From: Nocardioides panzhihuensis
GTDB taxonomy: Bacteria > Actinomycetota > Actinomycetes > Propionibacteriales > Nocardioidaceae
Assembly: GCF_013408335.1 (NCBI RefSeq)
Contig: NZ_JACBZR010000001.1
Coordinates: 5,171,501 to 5,235,500, forward strand
Direction: 5' to 3'
DNA: 64,000 bases
Positions 42,651 through 51,010 of the stretch are shown piece by piece. Position 1 is the stretch's first letter. Each line of letters starts with the position of its first letter. The position numbers and the translations under genes are program-made. The notes below the pieces were generated by a model that ran no database searches, was not told the origin of the DNA, and saw only the letters and a list, made by a program, of their open reading frames with translations.

Positions 42651-42682
42651 CGAGTTATCCACAGGGTGCTGTGGATAACTCG
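42651..42682. repeat. Perfect inverted repeat made of two DnaA-box sequences
   Basis: CGAGTTATCCACAG (42651-42664) and its complement (42669-42682) flank a GGTG loop. Each arm contains TTATCCACA, the exact DnaA-box consensus (42655-42663 and, reversed, 42670-42678). It follows the reductase stop by 25 bp, so it can also act as a terminator for that gene. A related sequence is at 49341. Confidence 0.75.
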
Positions 42683-42736
42683 GGACAAATGCGCCGACTC
42701 GGTGGGAATCCGCGAGGCAGTTGCGTCTGCTCGGGG

Positions 42737-43267
42737 TCAGACGGTCAGCTGAGCCGGCTTCGACTGGTTGGCGACACGGTTCTCGGCGTCGATGAACCAG
42801 GCCAGCTGCTCGACCCGCGTGATGATCGCGTGGAGCAGGTCGGCCGTGGTCGGGTCCTCGGAGTCGATGTCGTCGTGGATCTCACGAGCCGTCTTCGAGG
42901 TGGCGTAGAGCGCAGCGGCGGCGAGGTCGGCGGCCGTCGCGGTGTCGACCTCGGCCGCCGGGAGGGGCGCGAGGGTGGTGTCCTCGGAGACGGTGCCGGT
43001 GCGGCCGTCGGGGAGGATGTAGAGCGCGCGCATCCGCTCGGCGACCTCGTCGGTGAAGTTGCGGGCGGCGTCGACGACCTCGTCGAGGACGAGGTGCATG
43101 TCGCGGAAGTTCTTGCCCACGACGTTCCAGTGAAGCTGCTTGCCCTGAAGGCTGAGCTCGGTCAGATCGACGAGCAGGCGCTGCATCTGGGTCGCGAACG
43201 CCGGGCTCGGCACGAACGCGGGGTGCGAGGTGTGGGTGGCGCTGCTGGTGTCGGTCTTGGTGGTCAT
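42737..43267 (-). CDS. dps: Dps ferritin-like DNA-binding protein
   Basis: 176 residues from the ATG at 43267. The intersubunit ferroxidase motif is present: KQLHWNVVGKNFRDMHLVLDEV, with His46 and His58 and acidic partners. The N-terminal 20 residues are Ser/Thr rich. Dps stores iron and protects DNA from peroxide. A 16-of-19 match to the DtxR/IdeR iron box lies about 80 bp upstream, so iron repression is likely. The next gene rightward is a divergent AraC regulator. Confidence 0.93.
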   Translation of the reverse strand: MTTKTDTSSATHTSHPAFVPSPAFATQMQRLLVDLTELSLQGKQLHWNVVGKNFRDMHLVLDEVVDAARNFTDEVAERMRALYILPDGRTGTVSEDTTLAPLPAAEVDTATAADLAAAALYATSKTAREIHDDIDSEDPTTADLLHAIITRVEQLAWFIDAENRVANQSKPAQLTV

Positions 43268-43344
43268 GTTCGGCTGATCCCCCTGGGTTGTGTTGGTATC
43301 TGCTGCTGATCTCAACTGTGTCACCTTTTCTTGAACGATTCCAG

Positions 43345-43363
43345 AAAGGTAAGTCTTCCCTAA
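43345..43363. promoter_or_regulatory. DtxR/IdeR-like iron box before dps
   Basis: The 19 bases AAAGGTAAGTCTTCCCTAA match TWAGGTWAGSCTWACCTWA at 16 of 19 positions on the opposite strand. It sits 78 bp upstream of dps. A TAAGTC direct repeat (43350 and 43361) is part of it. Confidence 0.6.
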
Positions 43364-43402
43364 GTCGTCGCCGAGTTTCTCCGTACGCCGTAGAGTCGGT
43401 CC

Positions 43403-44377
43403 GTGCCGTCAGCCGGAGACGCCTCAGCTCCTCTCGTCGCGCAGGTTCGTCGTCCGGAGATCTTCGAGACCAACCGGTTGAGCCCGGACGCGCAGGTCGA
43501 GGCCTGGGAACGTCACAACGCCAGCGCGTTGGTCGCGCTCTCCTGCCGGCCGATCGACGGCCACGGGTTCGACGCGCAGGAGGTCAACCTGCAGCTCGAC
43601 GAGATCCATCTGGCGCGGGTCCGGGCCACCCGCCACGTCGTCGAGCGGCCGGCCAGCCTCGTCAAGGAGATGCCCGCCCGATCGATCGCCGTCTACGCCA
43701 GCCTCCGCGGCGAGGCGATCTTGGAGTACGCCGGTCACCGGAGGGTCATCCGGCCAGGACAGCTGATCGTCTGCGACGTGGACGCGCCGTTCCTGCGGGG
43801 TTTCGGACACGGGCTCGAGGAGCTCGCGGTCAAGGTCCCGGTGTCGGCCTTCACAGCCCGCACCGGCATGGCGTCGATGCCGACGCCGCTCGTCCTCGAC
43901 GCAGGCCGGGACCAGGACCCGCACGGCCGCGCCCTGGTCCAGATGGTCGGCCGAGCGCTCCGGGCCAACGACCCGGTGCCCGCCGACGAGAACGCCGTGC
44001 TCGACCTGATCGCGGTGATCGCGACCGCCGGGAAGGTATCTCTGGGCACCGCCCATCGCGCCGCGGCGAAGGCGTTCATCGAGGACCATCTCGCCGATCC
44101 CGGTCTCTCCGCCCCTGCCGTCGCCGCGGGCGCCGGCATCTCCGAACGCCACCTGTCCCGGCTCTTCGCCGACGCCGGCAGCAGCGTTCCCCGCCACATC
44201 CTCGGCCGCCGCCTCGAGCTCGCCTACGCGATGCTCGCCACCGGCTCGGACCCGAGCATCCGCACCATCGACGTCGCCGACAAGTGCGGCTTCACCTCCG
44301 CCTCGTACTTCTCCCAGGCCTTCCGCAAGCGCTTCGGCGTCACCGCCGGAGACGTACGCCGCGCCGCCCGCCCCTGA
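43403..44377 (+). CDS. AraC-family regulator (AraC_binding_2 type)
   Basis: 324 residues from a GTG. The N-terminal half is an AraC_binding_2 domain (RSIAVYASLRGEAILEYAG; RPGQLIVCDVDAPFLRG). The HTH pair is at the C terminus (VAAGAGISERHLSRLFADAG and VADKCGFTSASYFSQAFRKRFG). It precedes the ABC importer operon by 278 bp in the same direction and probably activates it. The same 15-bp word in the importer promoter and the resorcinol operon promoter makes it a candidate for both. Confidence 0.87.
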   Translation: MPSAGDASAPLVAQVRRPEIFETNRLSPDAQVEAWERHNASALVALSCRPIDGHGFDAQEVNLQLDEIHLARVRATRHVVERPASLVKEMPARSIAVYASLRGEAILEYAGHRRVIRPGQLIVCDVDAPFLRGFGHGLEELAVKVPVSAFTARTGMASMPTPLVLDAGRDQDPHGRALVQMVGRALRANDPVPADENAVLDLIAVIATAGKVSLGTAHRAAAKAFIEDHLADPGLSAPAVAAGAGISERHLSRLFADAGSSVPRHILGRRLELAYAMLATGSDPSIRTIDVADKCGFTSASYFSQAFRKRFGVTAGDVRRAARP

Positions 44378-44385
44378 CCGCCCCA

Positions 44386-44519
44386 GCCGAGACGTCACGC
44401 CCGTCGGCCGAGACGTCACCCCCGTCGGCCGAAGCGTCACTCCCGTCGGCCGAGTGGGCATTCGAGTGCCAAGTCGGCCGACGCGAGTGACTTCTCGGCC
44501 GACGCGAGTGACTTCTCGG
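44386..44519. repeat. 21-bp tandem repeat array with inverted second arm
   Basis: Three near-identical 21-bp units begin at 44386, 44407 and 44428 (GCCGAGACGTCAC... each with CCGTCG ends). After a 29-bp spacer that is itself nearly palindromic (CCGAGTGG ... CCAAGTCGG), two more units run from 44478-44498 and 44499-44519 and match the first set in reverse orientation. The whole 134 bp can fold into one long hairpin. It lies between the AraC stop (44377) and the importer promoter. Not coding: both strands contain only shadow frames. Confidence 0.75.
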
Positions 44520-44568
44520 CGCGAAAGGGTGACAAGTCCACCAAAGTCCGATAGTTCTTCGATGCCGT

Positions 44569-44583
44569 TTTCCGCCAACCAGC
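44569..44583 (+). promoter_or_regulatory. 15-bp word shared with the resorcinol operon promoter (copy 1)
   Basis: TTTCCGCCAACCAGC, 71 bp before the importer start, is identical to 53817-53831 before the hydroxylase gene. In both places CCC then CACCT follows within 12 bp. It probably binds a shared regulator, perhaps the AraC protein at 43403. Confidence 0.55.
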
Positions 44584-44654
44584 CCCTGTGTCCCACCTGC
44601 AGGCGGCGATGACGGACGACACTCCTCAACACCCCACTCTCTAAGGAGACGTAC

Positions 44655-45947
44655 GTGCCCAACGGACTCACCACCGGACGCGGCCTGAGCATGGCCGCCG
44701 CCGGTGTCGCAGCGATGGCGCTGACCCTGACCGCATGCGGGTCGGGCGGCATCGACGACGAAGGCGGTGGCGGCGCGGACAAGCTCACCATCGGCTTCGT
44801 CTCGACCGAGACCGGCTCCTCGGCCCCGTTCGGCGAGGCGAACAGCTTCGTCGTCGACGAGCTGGAGACCTACTTCAAGGACAACCCGGTCAAGGCCGGC
44901 GACAAGGAGCTCGACGTCGAGATCGTCGTGCGTGACGCGCAGAGCGACACCACGAAGGCCGGGGCGGTGGCCGGGGACCTGATCAACAAGGACGGTGCCG
45001 ACATCATCGTCGCCTCCTCGACGCCCGACATCGTCAACCCGGTCTCGGAGCAGTGCGAGGCCAACTCGGTCCCGTGCATCACCACGGTCGCCCCGTGGCA
45101 GCCCTTCGCGATCCGCAGCGGCGACAAGCCGGCCGAGCTGAAGTACAGCTACCACTTCTTCTGGGGCCTCGAGGACGTCTCGACGGTCTATGCCGACATC
45201 TGGGGCAAGGTCCCCAACAACAAGAAGGCCGGCGGCCTGTTCCCGAAGGACCCCGACGGCGAGGCCTGGGGCGCCAACTTCCCGGCGCTCACCGAGGCGT
45301 CGGGCGTCAAGATCGACAACCCGGGCAACTACCCGAACGGCACCAAGGACTTCTCGGCCCAGATCAGCGCCTACAAGGGTCACGACGTCCTGGTCGGCGT
45401 CCCGATCCCGCCGGACTTCACCACGTTCTGGCAGCAGGCGAAGCAGCAGGGCTACAACCCGAAGGTCGCGACCATCGGCAAGGCGCTGCTCTTCCCGAGC
45501 AGCGTCGAGGCGCTCGGCCCGATCGCCCACAACCTCTCCACCGAGGTGTGGTGGACCCCGACCGCTCCTTACGAGTCATCGCTGACCGGCGAGTCCGCGC
45601 AGGAGCTGGCCGACACGTACGAGGAGAAGACCGGCAAGCAGTGGACCCAGCCGCTGGGCTTCGCGCACGCGCTCTTCGAGGTCGCGACCGCGGCGGTGAC
45701 CGAGGCGGGCTCGACCGACGCCGACGCGGTCACCAAGGCGCTGTCCGGCCTCGAGGTCTCCACGGTCGTCGGTGACGTCGCCTGGGGCAAGGACGCGAAC
45801 GTCCCGCCGTACGTCGCCAAGACCTCCCTCGCGGGCGGTCAGTGGCGCCAGGTCGAGGGCGGGGAGCACCCGTTCGAGCTGGTCGTCGTGCAGAACTCGC
45901 TGGCTCCCGACGTACCTCTCGGGGGCGAGCCCGAGGCGCTCAAGTGA
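44655..45947 (+). CDS. Branched-chain-amino-acid-type ABC importer, substrate-binding lipoprotein (LivK type)
   Basis: 430 residues from a GTG with AAGGAG 6 bp upstream. A lipobox LTLTAC (Cys28) anchors it outside the membrane. The mature part is a type I periplasmic-binding fold (LTIGFVSTETGSSAPFGEAN at about 44-63). Aromatic-rich segments (WQPF, HFFWG, FTTFWQQ) in the binding cleft are compatible with an aromatic ligand. It is the first gene of a five-gene operon with all downstream genes overlapping. The substrate may be a resorcinol-type compound by promoter similarity, but this is inference. Confidence 0.88.
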   Translation: MPNGLTTGRGLSMAAAGVAAMALTLTACGSGGIDDEGGGGADKLTIGFVSTETGSSAPFGEANSFVVDELETYFKDNPVKAGDKELDVEIVVRDAQSDTTKAGAVAGDLINKDGADIIVASSTPDIVNPVSEQCEANSVPCITTVAPWQPFAIRSGDKPAELKYSYHFFWGLEDVSTVYADIWGKVPNNKKAGGLFPKDPDGEAWGANFPALTEASGVKIDNPGNYPNGTKDFSAQISAYKGHDVLVGVPIPPDFTTFWQQAKQQGYNPKVATIGKALLFPSSVEALGPIAHNLSTEVWWTPTAPYESSLTGESAQELADTYEEKTGKQWTQPLGFAHALFEVATAAVTEAGSTDADAVTKALSGLEVSTVVGDVAWGKDANVPPYVAKTSLAGGQWRQVEGGEHPFELVVVQNSLAPDVPLGGEPEALK

Positions 45948-46741
45948 CCTCTTCCCCACCATCGGGAGAGCCATCGGTCGAGGCCTCCGGCAGCGCGCTT
46001 CGCGGCGCGCTGCTGGAGGCCGAAGGCCTGGCCAAGGCGTTCGGCCAGGTCGTCACCGCCCGCTCGGTCTCCTTCCACGTGGCTCCCGGCGAGGCGCTCG
46101 GCATCGTCGGCCCGAACGGTGCCGGCAAGTCGACGCTCCTCAACCTGGTGACCGGCGCCCAACCGGTCGACGCCGGGACCATCCGGTTCGACGGCGCCGA
46201 CATCACCCGGATGCCGGCCGCCCGGCGTACGGCCCTGGGGATCGGACGTACGTTCCAGATCCCCCGCCCCTTCGAGGGGCTCACCGTCTTCGAGAACGTG
46301 CTCGTCGGATCGACCTTCGGCGCGGGCGCGCGCCGGAAGGTGGCCGACGAGCAGGCCTGGCAGGCGCTCGAGACCGCCGACCTGACCCACCTGGCCAACA
46401 CCCCCGCCGGCTCGCTGCGGCTGCTCGACCGCAAGCGGCTCGAGCTCGCCCGCGCGCTGGCCACCCAGCCGCGGTTGCTGCTTCTCGACGAGATCGCCGG
46501 TGGCCTCACCGAGCACGAGCTGCCCGCCCTGATCGAGACCATCTCGGCGATCCGCGACGGTGGCACCGGCGTCGTCTGGATCGAGCACATCGTGCACGCG
46601 TTGCTGCAGGTCGTGGACCGGTTGATGTGCCTGGCCCAGGGCGACGTCGTCGCCACCGGCGACCCGCGTGAGGTGATGGCCTCGGACGCGGTCGCCGCCG
46701 TCTATCTCGGCTCCCCCGACCTGGAAGGCGAGACCCCATGA
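45944..46741 (+). CDS. ABC importer ATPase, LivG type, with degenerate signature motif
   Basis: 265 residues from a GTG overlapping the previous stop by 4 bp. Walker A GPNGAGKST, FQIPRPFEGLTVFENV in the Q-loop region, Walker B LLLLDEIAGG followed by LTEHE. The ABC signature, usually LxYGxQR in LivG, is replaced by SLRLLDRKRLELARAL, with no Ser-Gly-Gly. The H-loop is WIEHIVHAL. If functional, this site cannot contact ATP in the usual way, so the heterodimer with LivF (full signature) may use one active site. Confidence 0.88.
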   Translation: MTSSPPSGEPSVEASGSALRGALLEAEGLAKAFGQVVTARSVSFHVAPGEALGIVGPNGAGKSTLLNLVTGAQPVDAGTIRFDGADITRMPAARRTALGIGRTFQIPRPFEGLTVFENVLVGSTFGAGARRKVADEQAWQALETADLTHLANTPAGSLRLLDRKRLELARALATQPRLLLLDEIAGGLTEHELPALIETISAIRDGGTGVVWIEHIVHALLQVVDRLMCLAQGDVVATGDPREVMASDAVAAVYLGSPDLEGETP

Positions 46742-47457
46742 GCACCCTCCTCGAGGTCGACGCGATCGACGTCGCCTATGGCGACTTCCGCGCACTGCAC
46801 GGCATCACCCTCCGGGTCGCCGAGGGCGAGACGCTCGCGGTGATCGGCGCCAACGGCGCCGGCAAGTCGACGCTCCTGAAGGCGATCGCCGGCCTGCTCC
46901 GCCCGATCGCCGGCCAGATTCGTTTCGCCGGCCACAACGTCTCCCACACCCCCGCCCACCGGCGGGTCCGCGAAGGCATCGCGCTCACGCCGGAAGGGCG
47001 GAGGATCTTCGGCTCGCTCACCGTCGAGGAGAACCTCAAGGTCGGTGCGTACGGCCGCCGTCCCGGTCCCTGGGACCTCACGACCGTCTACGACGCGTTC
47101 CCGCTGCTCGCGGAGAAGCGGTCGCGCAAGGGAGCGCACCTGTCCGGTGGCGAACAGCAGGCCACCGCGATCGGCCGGGCGCTGATGTCCAACCCGAGGC
47201 TGCTCCTCCTCGACGAGGTCTCCCTGGGGCTCGCCCCGGTGGTGATCGCCGACATCTACAAGGCGCTGCCGATGATCACCGGGAAGGGAACGACGGTGCT
47301 CGTGGTCGAACAGGACCTCACCCAGGCGCTGACGGTCGCCGACCGGGTGCAGTGCCTGCTCGAGGGCCGCACGGTCCTCGAAGGCGCCGCGGCCGACGTC
47401 ACCCGTGAGCAGGTCCAGGCGGCGTACTTCGGGATCGACGAGCAGGAGGTGGGCTGA
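46738..47457 (+). CDS. ABC importer ATPase, LivF type
   Basis: 239 residues, ATG overlapping the livG-type stop by 4 bp. Walker A GANGAGKST, signature LSGGEQQATAIGRAL, Walker B LLLLDEVSLGLAP and EQD H-loop region (VVEQDLTQAL) are all intact. It pairs with the LivG-type subunit to power uptake by LivH/LivM. Its stop shares one base with the LivH start. Confidence 0.92.
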   Translation: MSTLLEVDAIDVAYGDFRALHGITLRVAEGETLAVIGANGAGKSTLLKAIAGLLRPIAGQIRFAGHNVSHTPAHRRVREGIALTPEGRRIFGSLTVEENLKVGAYGRRPGPWDLTTVYDAFPLLAEKRSRKGAHLSGGEQQATAIGRALMSNPRLLLLDEVSLGLAPVVIADIYKALPMITGKGTTVLVVEQDLTQALTVADRVQCLLEGRTVLEGAAADVTREQVQAAYFGIDEQEVG

Positions 47458-48323
47458 TGGACTGGATCAACGCGGTCCTCCAGGGCCTCCTCCTCGGCGG
47501 CCAGTACGCGCTCCTCGCCTGCGGACTGAGCCTCATCTTCGGGGTGATGCGGATCGTCAACCTCGCCCACGGCGTCTTCGCGGTCGCCTCGGCCTATCTC
47601 GCGCTCTGGGTCGTCCAGCAGACCGGGATGCCTTCGTTCCTGACGCTCCTCGTCGTGATCCCGGTGCTCGCGGCGGTCGGCTACGCGATCCAACGCGGCC
47701 TGTTCAACCCGGCGCTGCGCCACGGCGAGCTGTCGCCGCTGCTGGTCTCCTTCGGCCTGGCCGTCATCGGCGCCAACCTCCTCCAGGAGGTCTTCACCGC
47801 CGACTCCCGCAAGATCTCGATCGGCACCCTGTCGACCTCGTCGGTCGAGCTCGGCGGGCTGCGGCTCGGCGTCTTCTCGCTGCTCACCCTGGTGGTCGCG
47901 GTCGGGGTCATCGTCGGCCTGCAGCTCTACCTCTCCCACACCCGCATCGGCCGCGCCATGCGGGCGACCAAGGACGACCCCGAGGCGGCGACGCTCATGG
48001 GGATCGACGAGAGGCACATGTACGCCCTGGCCACCGCGATCGCGGTGGGCACCGTGGCTCTGGCCGGCGTCTTTCTCGGCATGTCGACGCAGTTCAGCCC
48101 GACGTACGGGGATCTGGTCCTCATCTTCGCCTTCGAGGCGGTCATCATCGGTGGCCTCGGCTCGCTGTGGGGCACGCTCCTCGGCGGCCTCGTGCTGGGC
48201 GTGGCGCAGACCGTCGGCGCCCAGATCGACCCGGCCTACGGCGTCCTCGCGGGCCACCTCGTCTTCCTGGTCGTGCTCCTGTTCCGGCCCCAGGGCCTGC
48301 TCCCGAAGGCGGTCGCCGCATGA
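47457..48323 (+). CDS. ABC importer permease, LivH type
   Basis: 288 residues, about eight membrane helices. The N terminus GLLLGGQYALLACGLSLIFG and the conserved NLAHGVFAVASAYLALW match LivH-type permeases; the cytoplasmic coupling loop includes IGRAMRATKDDPEAATLMGI. Its stop overlaps the LivM-type start by 4 bp. Confidence 0.92.
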   Translation: MDWINAVLQGLLLGGQYALLACGLSLIFGVMRIVNLAHGVFAVASAYLALWVVQQTGMPSFLTLLVVIPVLAAVGYAIQRGLFNPALRHGELSPLLVSFGLAVIGANLLQEVFTADSRKISIGTLSTSSVELGGLRLGVFSLLTLVVAVGVIVGLQLYLSHTRIGRAMRATKDDPEAATLMGIDERHMYALATAIAVGTVALAGVFLGMSTQFSPTYGDLVLIFAFEAVIIGGLGSLWGTLLGGLVLGVAQTVGAQIDPAYGVLAGHLVFLVVLLFRPQGLLPKAVAA

Positions 48324-49336
48324 CTGTGAAACCCCGGACAGGCACAGGAGGCCCGAAGGTCGTACGCGGCGGCTGGCCCTCGCTCGCAGGTGGCGGGGTT
48401 CTCGCCGCGATCGTGGTGTTCCTGGCCGGGGCGCCGTGGTTCGTGTTCAGCCCCGGGGACGTGACCAACCTGGTCACCCTCTTCGCGCTGATCATCCTCG
48501 GCACGACCTGGAACCTGATGGCCGGCTACGGCGGCCTCGTCTCGATCGGGCAGCAGGCCTTCATCGGCGCGGGCGGGTATGGCGTGATCAAGCTCGCCGA
48601 CGTCGTCGGCCTGCCGATCCCGGTGGCGGTCGTGGCGGCCGGTGTCGTCTGCGCGCTGCTTGCGCTGCCGACCTCGTTCCTGCTGTTCCGGCTGGTCGGA
48701 GGATATTTCGCGATCGGTACGTGGGTGGTGGCCGAGGTCTTCAAGCTGGTCACCCAGGAGCTCCCGGGCTTCGGCGGCGGCTCCGGCCTCTCGCTCACCT
48801 CCTTCCAGGGGGTCGACCGGGTGACCCGGATCGCGACCGTCTACTACCTGGCGCTGGTGCTGGCCGTGCTCGTCGTGCTCGCGACGTACGTCCTGATGCG
48901 CTCGCGCATCGGGCTCGGTCTGACCGCGATCCGCGACGACAAGGTGGCGGCGGCGTCCTTGGGAGTCGCGGTGCGGCGCTCGCAGCGGATCGTCTATGTC
49001 GCGGCGTCCGGTGGTGCCGGTCTGGCCGGGGCACTGATCGCGGTCAACGGCCTGCGGGTCTCGCCGGACTCGATGTTCTCGGTCCAGTACACCGCCTTCA
49101 TGATCTTCATCGTCGTCATCGGCGGCCTGGGGACGATCGAGGGCCCGATCCTGGGCGCGGTGATCTTCTTCGCGCTGCAACAGCTGATGGACTCCTACGG
49201 CACCTGGTATCTCGTCGCGCTCGGCACGGTGGCGATCGCCGTGGTCCTGCTGGCCCCGCGCGGGTTGTGGGGGCTGGCGGCGCGCGGCCGCTACGAGATC
49301 TTTCCGGTCGGTCACACGGTGCATCCACCGAACTAG
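48320..49336 (+). CDS. ABC importer permease, LivM type
   Basis: 338 residues from the ATG at 48320; the larger open frame upstream overlaps livH and is not used. About ten membrane helices. The NLMAGYGGLVSIGQQAFIGA segment and the RIGLGLTAIRDDKVAAASLG coupling loop are typical LivM motifs. It is the last gene of the importer operon; a DnaA-box-rich repeat region follows. Confidence 0.92.
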   Translation: MTVKPRTGTGGPKVVRGGWPSLAGGGVLAAIVVFLAGAPWFVFSPGDVTNLVTLFALIILGTTWNLMAGYGGLVSIGQQAFIGAGGYGVIKLADVVGLPIPVAVVAAGVVCALLALPTSFLLFRLVGGYFAIGTWVVAEVFKLVTQELPGFGGGSGLSLTSFQGVDRVTRIATVYYLALVLAVLVVLATYVLMRSRIGLGLTAIRDDKVAAASLGVAVRRSQRIVYVAASGGAGLAGALIAVNGLRVSPDSMFSVQYTAFMIFIVVIGGLGTIEGPILGAVIFFALQQLMDSYGTWYLVALGTVAIAVVLLAPRGLWGLAARGRYEIFPVGHTVHPPN

Positions 49337-49340
49337 GAAG

Positions 49341-49382
49341 TTATCCACAGGTTTGTCCACAAGGGGCTTTGGCTGTGGAAAA
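49341..49382. repeat. DnaA-box-like repeat after the importer operon
   Basis: TTATCCACA (49341-49349), TTGTCCACA (49353-49361) and TGTGGAAAA (49374-49382) lie in 42 bp, followed by CTCGGG as at 42669. It is a looser version of the repeat at 42651 and sits at the end of a transcript in the same way. Confidence 0.6.
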
Positions 49383-49459
49383 CTCGGGTCCGCCGGGGAG
49401 GCTTCGCGGATCCACTAGGCTGCGGGACGAGACGTAGTCTGATCAGGAGGTCCGGGCCG

Positions 49460-49774
49460 ATGAATCAGGCGGCTGACGGCGACAGCCCCATCCGGGCCAA
49501 CCACGAGGCGATGCTGGCTGCGGGCGACGGGCTCGTCACCGACGGTGAGACGTTCGACAAGACCGGCAAGACCATGCCTGGCTTGGACGGGCTGGGGCCG
49601 GCGGCGCTGTTGATCAGCGGCGTCATCTCCTCCTACGCCGACGCCGGGATGAGGCTGTCCGCGGAGGCCCAGACGATCGGTGATGCCGTACGTGTCTGCA
49701 GCGGCGAGCTCGCCGACGCTGATGCCGACTCGGCCGACGCCTTGAAGATCCTGCGGCAGGGAATGGGCGAATGA
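49460..49774 (+). CDS. Small helical protein, ESX/WXG-like partner
   Basis: 104 residues. Two predicted amphipathic helical parts separated by a Gly-rich turn (KTGKTMPGLDGLGPAALLISG) resemble the helix-turn-helix layout of WXG100-type proteins, although the W-x-G itself is absent. AGGAGG ribosome site 9 bp before ATG. The stop overlaps the start of the next gene by 4 bp. It probably forms a heterodimer with the N-terminal domain of the following protein. Call is by context, not by strong motif. Confidence 0.55.
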   Translation: MNQAADGDSPIRANHEAMLAAGDGLVTDGETFDKTGKTMPGLDGLGPAALLISGVISSYADAGMRLSAEAQTIGDAVRVCSGELADADADSADALKILRQGMGE

Positions 49775-51000
49775 GCGTCGACACCTCCTTCGAGGGGCGC
49801 CCGGGAGCGCTGGAGTCGATCGCGACCTGGCTCCGGTCGACCTACGCGAGCGGAGCCGAAGACCTCACCACGTCCGTGCTCGGCCGACGCCGCCGGATCG
49901 AGGACGTCTGGGAGGGCGAGGGCGAACAGGCCTTCCACACGCGGGCGACCGAGCTGGCCCACAGCTCCGACGGCGTCGAGTCAACAGCCCGCGGGACCGC
50001 GACCACCATCGAGGTGCTCGCCGGGTCGATGCGTACGGCCAAGAACGGGCTGGCGACGGTCCGCGAAAACGCTCGCGGCGCTGGGCTCGTCGTCAGCGGT
50101 GACACGATCCAGCAGCCGACCGCTGTCGCTCATCCCGGCCCCGAGCCGGCGCCGGACGTCGACGCCGCGACGATGAACGCCTACAACAGCAGGGTCACCA
50201 CCTGGAACGCGTACCAGGAGAAGGTGACGGCCTACAACACGGCTTCGAGCGACACCGGCGAATATCTGGAGGGCTGGCGCGAGGCGCTCGAGTCGGCCGC
50301 CGAGAAGCTCTCCAAGGACGATGCCAACCTGGTCACGCTGACCGGCAACCTGATCGTCGACGGCGGCGGCGGAGCGATCGCAGCCAGGATGGCGGTGTGG
50401 TACGCCGATGCGGGCAGGACCGCTCGCGAGACTGCCGGTAGAGCGGCACAGCATCTGGACGAGCTGGTCAAGGACGGGCGGCTCGCCGGCGACAAGGGCA
50501 CGTTCTACAAATACCTCGATGACAAGGCCAAGGCGCTCCAGCACCTCGACGACATGGAGGCCAAGAGCACGGCTCCGAACCTCCCCAAGGGCGTGAAGAT
50601 CGGCGGAGGGATCATCGGCGCGCTGGCGATGGGCTACGGCATCAAGTCGGACATCGAGGACGGCGAGTCGACCACGCAGGCCGTGGTATCGAACGCCGGC
50701 GGGACCGCTGTCGGGCTCGGCGCGAGCATCGCCGCCGCCGCGGGGGCGGGCGCGGCCGTCGGCGCACTCGGTGGCAGCGTCGTGCCGGGTCTGGGGACCG
50801 CAGTAGGTGCTGTCGCCGGTGTCATCGTCGGCACCGGGGTCGCCATCGTGACCTCGGGTGCCATCGACTCGATGTTCGAGAAGGGCGTCGACAGCGTCGG
50901 CGACGTCGGCGAGGCGATCGGCGACGGATGGAACGACCTGACCAACACCGCCGGAGGGCTCTGGGACGCCGGCGGCGATCTCATCGACGGAATCTTCTGA
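49771..51000 (+). CDS. Putative T7SS-type effector: WXG-like N domain, glycine-zipper C domain
   Basis: 409 residues. The first 100 residues form a helical hairpin with a VWEGEGEQAFHTRA turn (about 47-60), a WxG-type motif. A Pro-rich linker (about 117-130) leads to a second helical hairpin (NAYNSRVTTWNAYQEKVTAYN). The last 150 residues are Gly/Ala-rich hydrophobic repeats (VGLGASIAAAAGAGAAVGAL) like those in pore-forming or membrane-inserting toxins, ending in DGWNDLTNTAGGLWDAGG. No enzyme motif. It overlaps the small gene before it and is followed by a membrane protein that may be its immunity partner. Confidence 0.6.
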   Translation: MSVDTSFEGRPGALESIATWLRSTYASGAEDLTTSVLGRRRRIEDVWEGEGEQAFHTRATELAHSSDGVESTARGTATTIEVLAGSMRTAKNGLATVRENARGAGLVVSGDTIQQPTAVAHPGPEPAPDVDAATMNAYNSRVTTWNAYQEKVTAYNTASSDTGEYLEGWREALESAAEKLSKDDANLVTLTGNLIVDGGGGAIAARMAVWYADAGRTARETAGRAAQHLDELVKDGRLAGDKGTFYKYLDDKAKALQHLDDMEAKSTAPNLPKGVKIGGGIIGALAMGYGIKSDIEDGESTTQAVVSNAGGTAVGLGASIAAAAGAGAAVGALGGSVVPGLGTAVGAVAGVIVGTGVAIVTSGAIDSMFEKGVDSVGDVGEAIGDGWNDLTNTAGGLWDAGGDLIDGIF

Positions 51001-51010
51001 GAGGTTGTTC

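Noticed and set aside
44437..44622. 61-residue open frame in the repeat array
   Set aside because: Its repetitive EKSLASA part comes from the inverted 21-bp units; the same array gives a similar end in the other direction.
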